NCBI GenBank assembly: GCA_900542495.1
Contig: UQNW01000005.1
Span: 95,714-159,713, forward strand
Direction of reading: 5' to 3'
Length of the DNA: 64,000 bases
From: an uncultured Roseburia sp.
Lineage (GTDB): Bacteria > Bacillota > Clostridia > Lachnospirales > Lachnospiraceae
Part shown: positions 52,277 to 60,102 of the stretch, in pieces
How positions within the stretch are numbered: position 1 is the first letter of the stretch
Layout: each line of letters opens with the position of its first letter
Made by a program: the position numbers and the translations under genes
Notes under the pieces: model-generated
Told to the model about the DNA's origin: nothing
Database searches by the model: none
What the model saw: the letters and a program-made list of their open reading frames with translations, nothing else

Positions 52277-53770
52277 TTACCCCTTCATTCCTATGATAAA
52301 CAGATAGTATGAATCCTTCTTCCGGATGCAATACTCCTGGAGCAGCCTGTAGCAAGGCTGCAGACGTAATTGTTTTTTTACAAACCCCACTTCGTTGGAA
52401 TACATGATGATGATTCCGTCTTTTGCCAGCAGGCTTCTTGATTTTTCAAAAAAGGCTGCATAAAATGCGTCAAGCTCCTCTTTCGACTTCTTTCCCCTGA
52501 CCGGCATATTCGTGATGATCTCATCGAATTTATAATCATGCTTAAAATCCAGATAATCGCGATGAATAAAGTTGATCTTCTCGCCTGCAAATGCTGCATT
52601 CTCCCTTGCCATTTCGATTGCATCGCCAAAGATGTCAATTCCATACTTTTCCCTTGCCGGGACTAAAATATCACGCTCGATCAACATGGTTCCGACACCG
52701 CAGCATGGATCTAAGATCTGCGCATGCTCTTTCATATACGGCTTTGCAAGATACATGAGCATTGCCGCATTCGCCGGGTGGATAGACATTGCAATGGCGT
52801 TTTTGCGGTATGCAAACCGTTTCATCTGCAGTGTATATAGTTTTAAAAATGGAACAAAATTTCCGTCTTTCGTCTCGATCAGACGGATCTCTAACTCATA
52901 ATCTGTCGTTGAATTGATCAGTTTCCAGTCGGAAGCAGCTTCCAAAGCCATTCCCAGTTTTTTCACAAACTCTGTCCGTGGCTCCTTTCCCTTCACTTCC
53001 AGACGGAAATAAAAAGGTGCCTCTCCCTTATGACATTCTGTCAGAAAAGCATAAAGTTCAGATTCCCATAATAACTCTGCTGCCTTTTCTGCCTTCATCG
53101 GTACTTTGTCACTTGTGTGAATTGGAAACAATAATTCCCGGTATGTACGAAGCTTTGTAAAAGGAATGATCTCCTTCGAGAAAACCAGCACACCTAACGG
53201 ATGCAGCTCGGCTTTGCGCTGTACGGATGCTCCGATCTCCTTCACTTCTGAAAGTGTGACCTCTCTCTGCTCCCGGTTTGTCAAAAGCAGCATCTCATGA
53301 GGCACCGAAAATCCGGTAAAGGAATGTTTTTTCATTCCTTCTATATTAAGGACTATCTGGTTCAACTCCCGGATTTCCTCGTTTCTGTGTTTTTTTTCTT
53401 CCTCTGCTGCCGGCTGGTTTTTAAGCGTTTCCAGACGTGTCTGAAAGAATTCCAGATTTTCTCTGACATCAAGCTTTCCTAATGCTGTCAGGTAAGAACT
53501 TTTGACAAACAGTGTTGTCTCCTTCTGATATGCTGCAAGCAATGCATCCTTTGCCTGTTCAAGTCTTAAATCTCCGATCAGAAGTGCCGCATTCTTTCTC
53601 GTCTTAGCGTCCTCATCTGTTAAAAATGCAAGAAGCATACTCTCTTTTCCGGCAAGCAGTTTCAAAAATTCCTCCCGCATGTCCGGTTCCTTGATCTCGC
53701 TTCTGATCTGACTTAAAGTGCTTCTGATCTCCTGTTTTTCTACTAATTTATGAAATTCATTTTCTAACAT
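52277..53770 (-). CDS. HEAT-repeat and RNA methyltransferase-like (UPF0020/TRM11) protein
   Basis: 497 residues. The first ~100 residues look like HEAT repeats (KTRKNAALLIGDLRLEQAKD). The C-terminal ~190 residues carry a Rossmann methyltransferase: ILDPCCGVGTMLIER (SAM loop), YGIDIFGDAIEMARENAA and DEIITNMPVRGKKS in place of the NPPY motif. Resembles TRM11/RlmL-type enzymes with a THUMP-like middle. NMPV rather than NPP(Y/F) leaves target base uncertain; tRNA or rRNA is likely. Immediately upstream of the GGDEF-EAL gene, 7-base gap. Confidence 0.8.
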   Translation of the reverse strand: MLENEFHKLVEKQEIRSTLSQIRSEIKEPDMREEFLKLLAGKESMLLAFLTDEDAKTRKNAALLIGDLRLEQAKDALLAAYQKETTLFVKSSYLTALGKLDVRENLEFFQTRLETLKNQPAAEEEKKHRNEEIRELNQIVLNIEGMKKHSFTGFSVPHEMLLLTNREQREVTLSEVKEIGASVQRKAELHPLGVLVFSKEIIPFTKLRTYRELLFPIHTSDKVPMKAEKAAELLWESELYAFLTECHKGEAPFYFRLEVKGKEPRTEFVKKLGMALEAASDWKLINSTTDYELEIRLIETKDGNFVPFLKLYTLQMKRFAYRKNAIAMSIHPANAAMLMYLAKPYMKEHAQILDPCCGVGTMLIERDILVPAREKYGIDIFGDAIEMARENAAFAGEKINFIHRDYLDFKHDYKFDEIITNMPVRGKKSKEELDAFYAAFFEKSRSLLAKDGIIIMYSNEVGFVKKQLRLQPCYRLLQEYCIRKKDSYYLFIIGMKG

Positions 53771-53853
53771 ATTTTCTTATATTAACCCTTTATCCGATTG
53801 TTTCCGTCATTATTTTGTCTCATTTAACAAAAAAGTCCGGTTCATAAGTTATT

Positions 53854-54606
53854 CTAATTTATTTCCTGTGTTTTTTCAATACCGTAGGTATCAATATATG
53901 TCAATAAGTCTGCCTTGAAATTCGACCATGCCCCGCTATTTTTGACAAAGTATTTCGGGCAGTCCTTGCCGGTAACATCATAATGTCGAATTACGTCGTC
54001 TGTGGTCAGGTCATACCTTCCCATCAGCCATGCCACAAGACTGACCAGCGACTGATAAGTTTCATCTGTAAATTTTCCGGTTTCATCCGGGATGCAGCAC
54101 TCTACAGAGATTGTGTCGCTGTTTCTCTCATTGGAAGCATAGGAAATCTCATTGCACGGAATACACTGAATAATCTCACCGCTTATTCCAATGATAAAAT
54201 GACTGCTCGCATGTGTCTCTCCTGTCTCAGACAGGCTTTCAAAGTAACTGCGGTTCTGCTCGGCTGTTGTTCCGGGATTTGCGGTATAATGAACCACAAT
54301 TCCATTCACCTGCGCAAGCTCCGTCCCCGGTCTTGAATACTCGTTGACCGTAAGCAGCTCCACTGCAAAATCCGGCGATTCTTCGATATATTTTGAAGTT
54401 TCTGCTGTCACCGGCTGCTCTGCAGCCTGTTTTTCTGACACTTTGCGCACCAGCACCACAAGAAAAAGCAACAGCAGAAAAAATCCTGCAAATGTCGCCA
54501 GACGGAATATGATCTGCTGCTTCCGTCTTTTTCTTCTCCGCGCTCTCCTCGCCTCAAGCCGTCTGCGCTCCTGTTCCTCATAAATTTCTTCATCACTACG
54601 CTGCAT
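53854..54606 (-). CDS. Membrane-anchored N-acetylmuramoyl-L-alanine amidase (Amidase_2)
   Basis: 250 residues. A very basic cytoplasmic start (RRLEARRARRRKRRKQQ) precedes a membrane helix (about 35-53, LATFAGFFLLLLFLVVLV). The external amidase domain spans about 95-240, with zinc-ligand patterns VVHYTANPG and HYDVTGKDCPKYF, and HASSHFIIG. It cleaves the amide between muramic acid and L-alanine in peptidoglycan. No wall-binding repeats. Confidence 0.9.
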   Translation of the reverse strand: MQRSDEEIYEEQERRRLEARRARRRKRRKQQIIFRLATFAGFFLLLLFLVVLVRKVSEKQAAEQPVTAETSKYIEESPDFAVELLTVNEYSRPGTELAQVNGIVVHYTANPGTTAEQNRSYFESLSETGETHASSHFIIGISGEIIQCIPCNEISYASNERNSDTISVECCIPDETGKFTDETYQSLVSLVAWLMGRYDLTTDDVIRHYDVTGKDCPKYFVKNSGAWSNFKADLLTYIDTYGIEKTQEIN

Positions 54607-54693
54607 AAAACTCTTTTGTGTTCTCCCTTACCCCATTTTTTCTTTCAAATTGTATTTTTGTGAATACTTAACAAAATCTTAACACTTTTTTTG

Positions 54694-54722
54694 TTGACAT
54701 TTCCCAAATCAAGTACTATACT
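54694..54722 (+). promoter_or_regulatory. Consensus promoter of the 42-residue protein gene
   Basis: TTGACA (54694-54699), 17 bases, TATACT (54717-54722), about 55 bases before the ATG. Confidence 0.85.
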
Positions 54723-54776
54723 AGCCACGAAAACAAGGAAAACAAGTTTTCAAAAATAAAATAAGGAGGCGAGCAT

Positions 54777-54905
54777 ATGTATTCAATCGATCCAGCAATG
54801 TCTTTTGGTGAAGTAATTCTTTACTACGAGAAATACATCACAGAGACCAAAGCACAAGGTAAAAAACCGGTATCATTCCTTCATTTCATTACAGGTAGAT
54901 ACTAA
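54777..54905 (+). CDS. Small protein of 42 residues with its own transcription unit
   Basis: Not recognised. It reads MYSIDPAMSFGEVILYYEKY, continues with a charged stretch (ITETKAQGKKPV) and ends SFLHFITGRY. It has an ideal ribosome site (AAGGAGG, 7 bases before the ATG), a consensus promoter and a large terminator hairpin, so it is almost certainly expressed, probably strongly. No signal peptide; one amphipathic helix in the middle is plausible. Its function is unknown. Confidence 0.75.
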   Translation: MYSIDPAMSFGEVILYYEKYITETKAQGKKPVSFLHFITGRY

Positions 54906-54906
54906 A

Positions 54907-54966
54907 AGCCGGCTGATCAGACCGATAGCGCAAAGCTATCCGGTACTCTGTCACCCGGCTATTTTT
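54907..54966 (+). terminator. Terminator of the 42-residue protein gene
   Basis: AGCCGG (54907-54912) / CCGGCT (54955-54960) with an inner GATAGC GCAAA GCTATC hairpin, then ATTTTTAT. It overlaps the fliB stop on the opposite strand. Confidence 0.8.
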
Positions 54967-56056
54967 ATATCTGTCTCATCAGATGCTTCACATGAAATGC
55001 TTCATCAAAAGAAATATCATCTTCTAAAATCTCCAATGTTTCCTCGGAATGTTCCACTTCCCTTGAAAAAATCCTTGCATTTGCAATCCGATCTTTCAGT
55101 TTAAAACTTTTTCCATTTTCAAAATACCGCACAATATCCATATCTCGGATCACTAAAAATCCGACAATTGCGAACTGTGCCTTCGCCAGCACATTTCCGT
55201 CGTACCATGCTCTCATAAAGTAACGGTAGGTAAAATAAACAAGAATGTGTTCATACCAGATTTCGTTGTAATCAGCAGACTTCTTATATTCCGCTAAAGC
55301 CTCCTCATAAGAATGGGTTTCAAAAAACGTTCTCACCTGCTGTTTTACATTGATCCATTCCTCATTGACATTCTCAAGTTCCTCAAAGGTATCCATGCGG
55401 ACATGAAAGTATTCCATCAGATCCCACGGTTCCTCCCCCGGATTTTCCACCACATTCTGTAACTTCTCGCAGAATTTTAAGAACTCTTTGATCCTGTCAT
55501 CAATGCTTTTCTCACGGTTCTGTAAAATGGCAATCGCCTGTCCGCGGTATTCCTCTAAATGAGAACAGAACTCCTCCATGTCTTCCTCAAAAGGTTCCTC
55601 TTCCTCATCCTCGTAATACTCATCTCCAATTCCAAGATCCGGCAGTTCGATATCTTCATAATACATCTTGCCTTCCTCAGAAAAAATAATGCGTCCGACT
55701 TCCTCACAGGACACACTTAGGGATTTTTCCCTGACATCACCATATTCCACAACAAAACGAGGGTACTCTGTGCAGACTTCGCACAACGCTTCTTCCCCCA
55801 ATTCACTGTAAATATCACACAGTTTATTTTTATCTAAAAACGGACACCAGCCGTTTTTTCGCAGAACGAAGCTATGTTCTTCATCCTCTGTCACCGTCTG
55901 CTCTTTCAGGCGTTCTCCGAACGCGCCTTCAATTCCCATATAATATTCATAGGAATCCTCATCAATATCAATCTCCCAGCCAATACAGCAGCTATGCTCA
56001 CATTTGTCTGCAATGCACTGGAATGTTTTATAATAGGAAGGTACTCGTAAAATCAT
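54965..56056 (-). CDS. fliB: Flagellin lysine-N-methylase
   Basis: 363 residues. Cysteine clusters typical of FliB: FQCIADKCEHSCCIGWEIDI near the start, WCPFLDKNKLCDIY and LCEVCTEYPRF, probably holding an iron-sulfur cluster. A very acidic linker follows (EDEEEEPFEEDMEEFC). It would methylate flagellin lysines; no flagellar genes are in the window. Ends at the small-protein terminator. Confidence 0.88.
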   Translation of the reverse strand: MILRVPSYYKTFQCIADKCEHSCCIGWEIDIDEDSYEYYMGIEGAFGERLKEQTVTEDEEHSFVLRKNGWCPFLDKNKLCDIYSELGEEALCEVCTEYPRFVVEYGDVREKSLSVSCEEVGRIIFSEEGKMYYEDIELPDLGIGDEYYEDEEEEPFEEDMEEFCSHLEEYRGQAIAILQNREKSIDDRIKEFLKFCEKLQNVVENPGEEPWDLMEYFHVRMDTFEELENVNEEWINVKQQVRTFFETHSYEEALAEYKKSADYNEIWYEHILVYFTYRYFMRAWYDGNVLAKAQFAIVGFLVIRDMDIVRYFENGKSFKLKDRIANARIFSREVEHSEETLEILEDDISFDEAFHVKHLMRQI

Positions 56057-56069
56057 TTTTTTATCCTTA

Positions 56070-56318
56070 TTATTTTTCTTTCAAATATTCGCTGATCATA
56101 TAGCCGACACACCAGATTCCACCTGCTAATGACAGGTATAAAAATCCCTGGATCAGTGCACCGATCAAAAGCCCGATTGATAAGTGCCCTGCCATCTGTG
56201 CCACGATCACGGAGCGCACCGGCTTTTTCAATATCTGCCAGACGCCTGTATAAATCCATCCAAAAACACCTATTCCATAAGCAAATGCTGCCAGAATGGT
56301 TTTCCATGTCATTTTCAT
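56070..56318 (-). CDS. Small hypothetical membrane protein
   Basis: 82 residues, two hydrophobic segments (ILAAFAYGIGVFGWIYTGVW and IGLLIGALIQGFLYLSLAGGIW) separated by a polar loop. Ribosome site AAGGGGAG. It lies 13 bases upstream of fliB on the same strand. Unknown function; a reading in another frame (56053-56307) is a shadow of this gene. Confidence 0.65.
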   Translation of the reverse strand: MKMTWKTILAAFAYGIGVFGWIYTGVWQILKKPVRSVIVAQMAGHLSIGLLIGALIQGFLYLSLAGGIWCVGYMISEYLKEK

Positions 56319-56399
56319 CTTGTCGCTCCCCTTATTTCTTCAAAGCAGTTCCATTTCTGCTTATTCTTCTTTTGCCACTGTTCATCATATCACAGTTTG

Positions 56400-56918
56400 C
56401 TATTCCATAGCAAGAATCACTTTGCCGGCTTCCTCGGTTGCACGAAGGTCAATGATCCTCTGATTTTCTGAGCCACGGAATTTTAATGAGATATTCTTCT
56501 TTTCCAGAACAAATGGGCCGTCTACTAAAATGTCACAATAAGACAGCATCTCCTCTGTCACTTCGCAGTTTGCCCTTCCGCCCGGCAAAAGGTCTTCGTA
56601 GAGATATCCGGTATAGATCCAGACTGTTTTTCCCGGCAGTTCCTTGCGGATACGTTTTAATAAGCCTACTAACACCCTCTGATTCTGCGGTTCCATCGGT
56701 TCTCCTCCAAGCAGTGTGATGCCAGCCATATAATCCGGCTGCAGGCTTTTTATCACCTCATCTTCTGTCTCTTTTGTAAAAGGCTTTCCATAAGAAAAAT
56801 CCCACGCCTCCTCGTTAAAACATCCTTTACAGTGATGTGTGCATCCGGATACGAACAGGGAAACTCTCACACCTGTACCATTTTCTATGGAATACGTTTT
56901 GATATTTGCATAATTCAT
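56400..56918 (-). CDS. nrdG: Anaerobic ribonucleotide reductase activating protein
   Basis: Radical SAM enzyme that puts the glycyl radical on NrdD. 172 residues from ATG 56918 (MNYANIKTYSIENGTGVRVS), GAAGGAA ten bases upstream. The cluster motif is CTHHCKGCFN (CxxxCxxC), then TLLGGEPMEPQNQ and VWIYTGYLYE. It follows nrdD by 84 bases. An ATG at 56993 would extend it by 25 non-conserved residues. Confidence 0.95.
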   Translation of the reverse strand: MNYANIKTYSIENGTGVRVSLFVSGCTHHCKGCFNEEAWDFSYGKPFTKETEDEVIKSLQPDYMAGITLLGGEPMEPQNQRVLVGLLKRIRKELPGKTVWIYTGYLYEDLLPGGRANCEVTEEMLSYCDILVDGPFVLEKKNISLKFRGSENQRIIDLRATEEAGKVILAME

Positions 56919-57002
56919 TGTATGATTTCCTTCATGACAAGTTGAAACGAAGCGGGATAATTTCCCGCTCCGCCCAAGATGTTTTGTATTCAAATTCTTT
57001 TT

Positions 57003-59165
57003 TTATAAATGAAGAACCCTCTCTTTGATCTCCTGTGTTCTTCCCTGATTCCAGAACTGTGTTCCGATGTATCCGCAGGTACGTCTTGCAACAGACATCT
57101 TATTCTGATCGCGGTTTCCGCAATTCGGACACTCCCAGACTAATTTTCCATCTTTGTCATTCACAATTTTGATCTCTCCGGAGTAGCCACATTCCTGACA
57201 ATAATCGCTCTTTGTGTTCAGTTCCGCATACATGATATTGTCATAAATATACTGCATTACAGAAAGAACAGCATCTAAATTGTTCTGCATATTCGGAACT
57301 TCCACATAGCTGATCGCACCACCCGGAGAAAGCTCCTGGAACTGTGATTCGAATTTCAGCTTGTCAAAAGCACTCATCTGCTCGGTCACATGAACATGAT
57401 AGCTGTTTGTAATATAGTTCTTATCTGTGACACCCGGAATGATTCCGAAACGTTTCTGTAAACATTTTGCGAATTTGTAAGTTGTAGACTCTAACGGTGT
57501 GCCATACAGACTGAAATCAATGTTGTGCTCCTCTTTCCATTTTGCACATGTATCATTTAAATGACGCATTACTTCCAATGCAAAAGGTGTGCCGTCCGGA
57601 TCTGTGTGGGAAACTCCCTTCATATATCTAGTACACTCGCAAAGTCCTGCATATCCGAGCGAAATAGTGGAATATCCACCATATAATAATTTATCGATTG
57701 TCTCGCCTTTTTTCAAACGTGCTAATGCACCATTCTGCCAGAGGATCGGGGCTACGTCAGAAGGTGTGCCCTTTAATCTCTCATGTCTTGCCATTAACGC
57801 TCTGTGGCAGAGTTCCAGTCTCTCATCCATGATCTCCCAGAACTTATTCATATCTCTTCCGGAAGAACATGCCACATCTACAAGGTTTAAGGTGACAACT
57901 CCCTGATTGAATCTTCCGTAGAACTTAAATTTATCATTTTCATCTTTATATACAGTTAAAAAAGAACGGCAGCCCATACAGGTATAGCAGTTACCCTGTT
58001 TGAGTTTTTTCATGATCTTCTCGGAAATATAATCCGGTACCATTCTCTTTGCAGTACACTCTGCTGCAAGTTTGGTCAGATACCAGTATTTGCTTCCCTC
58101 ACGGATGTTGTCTTCCTCTAATACATAAATGAGTTTTGGGAATGCCGGAGTGATAAATACACCCTTTTCATTCTTAACTCCCTGGATTCTCTGATGTAAT
58201 ACTTCCTCGATCACTGCTGCGAGGTCATCACGAAGCTGTCCTTCCGGTACTTCGTCAAGATACATAAATACAGTCACAAATGGAGCCTGTCCGTTTGTTG
58301 TCATAAGTGTGATCACCTGATACTGGATCATCTGGACACCACGGTTGATTTCCTCTTTGACACGCATCTCTGCGATTTTATTCACCATTTCCTCTGTTGG
58401 TTCAATACCGGTAGCTGTCAGTTCCTCACGAACTGTCTTACGGAACTTCTGACGGCTCACATCTACAAATGGTGCCAGATGCGAAAGAGAAATACTCTGT
58501 CCACCATACTGGGAACTTGCGATCTGCGCAATTGCCTGTGTTGCAATGTTACATGCTGTGGAAAAACTCTTCGGGCGGTCGATCATTGTCTCACTGATCA
58601 CCGTACCATTCTGGAGCATGTCCTCAAGATTCACAAGACAGCAGTTATGCATATGTTGTGCAAAATAATCTGCATCATGGAAATGGATAATTCCCTTCTC
58701 ATGCGCCTCTACAATATCTTCATCCAATAAGAATCTTCTGGTAATATCCTTGCTTACCTCACCAGCCATATAGTCACGCTGTACGCTGTTGACTGTAGGA
58801 TTCTTGTTGGAGTTCTCCTGTTTTACTTCCTCATTGTTACACTCTAATAAACTTAAAATCTGTTCATCCGTAGAGTTGGATTTACGAACCAAAGCTCTCT
58901 TGTAACGATAGGTAATATAATTACGTGCCACATTGAATGCGCGCTGGTTCATGATCTGGTTCTCCACCATATCCTGAATCTCTTCAACACTCGGGGAACG
59001 TTTCATATTCTCACATGCTTTTTCCACATTGGCGAGAATCTCCTGTATCTTCTCCTCTGTTAATTTTTCGTAATCGATTACACTCTCATTTGCTTTACGG
59101 ATAGCTGCCTCAATCTTCTTAATATCAAAGGTATCTTCCATTCCGCTTCGTTTAATAATTTTCAT
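57003..59165 (-). CDS. nrdD: Anaerobic ribonucleoside-triphosphate reductase
   Basis: Class III reductase making dNTPs from NTPs without oxygen. 720 residues: ATP-cone (about 1-90, IIKRSGMEDTFDIKKIEAAI), catalytic core, a zinc site (CQECGYSG and CPNCGNRD) and the C-terminal glycyl-radical motif RTCGYIGTQFW. Complete. Transcribed with nrdG from a promoter that carries a probable NrdR site in its spacer. Confidence 0.97.
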   Translation of the reverse strand: MKIIKRSGMEDTFDIKKIEAAIRKANESVIDYEKLTEEKIQEILANVEKACENMKRSPSVEEIQDMVENQIMNQRAFNVARNYITYRYKRALVRKSNSTDEQILSLLECNNEEVKQENSNKNPTVNSVQRDYMAGEVSKDITRRFLLDEDIVEAHEKGIIHFHDADYFAQHMHNCCLVNLEDMLQNGTVISETMIDRPKSFSTACNIATQAIAQIASSQYGGQSISLSHLAPFVDVSRQKFRKTVREELTATGIEPTEEMVNKIAEMRVKEEINRGVQMIQYQVITLMTTNGQAPFVTVFMYLDEVPEGQLRDDLAAVIEEVLHQRIQGVKNEKGVFITPAFPKLIYVLEEDNIREGSKYWYLTKLAAECTAKRMVPDYISEKIMKKLKQGNCYTCMGCRSFLTVYKDENDKFKFYGRFNQGVVTLNLVDVACSSGRDMNKFWEIMDERLELCHRALMARHERLKGTPSDVAPILWQNGALARLKKGETIDKLLYGGYSTISLGYAGLCECTRYMKGVSHTDPDGTPFALEVMRHLNDTCAKWKEEHNIDFSLYGTPLESTTYKFAKCLQKRFGIIPGVTDKNYITNSYHVHVTEQMSAFDKLKFESQFQELSPGGAISYVEVPNMQNNLDAVLSVMQYIYDNIMYAELNTKSDYCQECGYSGEIKIVNDKDGKLVWECPNCGNRDQNKMSVARRTCGYIGTQFWNQGRTQEIKERVLHL

Positions 59166-59266
59166 TTCTTTGTTTCGCTCTCCATTCTACTAAACACTTT
59201 TCATTAAACTTCCTATAGAAGAATTTGTTCTCTATTGCAAACCTCTCTTGTTTGCTGACGAGACTT

Positions 59267-59294
59267 ATTATACAATATCTTGTGTTTTTGTCAA
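59267..59294 (-). promoter_or_regulatory. nrdD promoter with NrdR box in the spacer
   Basis: Minus strand TTGACA (59294-59289), 16 bases, TATAAT (59272-59267). ACACAAGATATTGTAT (59285-59270) between them fits the NrdR box consensus, so NrdR would block RNA polymerase directly. Confidence 0.7.
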
Positions 59295-59329
59295 TATGTA
59301 TTACTAGATTATGTGGAATATTATGTAAA

Positions 59330-59380
59330 CAAAAAAGGCAGCCGACACCCCTCAAACCCAGTATCCACGCTACCTTTATC
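59330..59380 (-). terminator. Likely terminator of the MarR gene
   Basis: AAAGGTAGC / GCTGCCTTT stem (one G-T pair) with a 26-base loop, then TTTTTTG on the minus strand. Confidence 0.5.
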
Positions 59381-59435
59381 TATTCTGTACAAAAATACAT
59401 CAAATAAATCGTCACTTTTTTACGATAAAAGAAAA

Positions 59436-59451
59436 ACACTATATATTGTGG
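59436..59451. promoter_or_regulatory. Second NrdR-like box
   Basis: ACACTATATATTGTGG matches the NrdR box closely, but lies 166 bases upstream of the first box, 285 bases before the nrdD ATG and inside the 3' side of the MarR transcript. Usual paired boxes are about 31 bases apart, so its role is uncertain. Confidence 0.4.
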
Positions 59452-59456
59452 TGTCT

Positions 59457-59936
59457 CTATTCCTCCACACCATTTTTACAGGTTCTTCCACAGCCCTCCT
59501 CGGTCACTCCGATATTCTCCATGATCCGGTCAAGATATTGCTTCAACTGTTCTGTTTCTTCCTTATTAAACCCCTTTGTGATGAGCTGCTCCATTTCACG
59601 AATATCCACATCCGCTTTCTCAACCATGTTCTTCGCTTTCTGTGTCAGGGAAATTTTCTTTAATCTTGCATCATGACTGACGGATTCCCTGCGAATCAGT
59701 TCTTTCCGCTCCATAATCTGCAGCATGTTCGATGCTGTCGCTCTCGATACGTTAAATTCCTGCTCGATATCTTTCTGATAAATCTCACGGTCTGCATGAT
59801 CATTCAGATAGCCCAAAGCCCAGCGCTGCATGCCGGTAATATCACCTTCATTTTCGATCCGCTTTGCCTCCATTTGCTTGTGAATCCGGTTATGGATCAG
59901 TCTCATTTTATATCCTACACTGTCTTCGTGTCTCAT
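59457..59936 (-). CDS. MarR family transcriptional regulator
   Basis: 159 residues from ATG 59936 (MRHEDSVGYKMRLIHNRIHK) with AAAAGGA upstream. Winged helix around YQKDIEQEFNVSRATASNML (recognition helix) and KELIRRESVSHDARLKKISL (wing). A Cys/Gly-rich end (EEGCGRTCKNG) is unusual and could sense redox or metal (speculative). Divergent from the ABC pair, whose promoter holds palindromes, so it probably represses it. Confidence 0.9.
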   Translation of the reverse strand: MRHEDSVGYKMRLIHNRIHKQMEAKRIENEGDITGMQRWALGYLNDHADREIYQKDIEQEFNVSRATASNMLQIMERKELIRRESVSHDARLKKISLTQKAKNMVEKADVDIREMEQLITKGFNKEETEQLKQYLDRIMENIGVTEEGCGRTCKNGVEE

Positions 59937-60013
59937 TTGTTCCTTTTCCCCTCTAAAATTTATTCCGCAGAAAGTATCCAATCTGCTCTTAAAATTTGGA
60001 ATAAAAAATATGA

Positions 60014-60062
60014 TTGACATTCACAATCGAATGCCGTATAACTATATAGTTAGCACACTAAC
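60014..60062 (+). promoter_or_regulatory. Promoter and MarR operator of the second ABC pair
   Basis: TTGACA (60014-60019), 17 bases, TATAAC (60037-60042). A perfect 14-bp palindrome TAACTATATAGTTA (60039-60052) overlaps the -10 and a second dyad GTTAG CACA CTAAC (60049-60062) follows. Both fit MarR-type operators. Confidence 0.7.
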
Positions 60063-60102
60063 AATTAAAAATCAATACTAAATTAGAAAAGGATGTGAAA
60101 AT

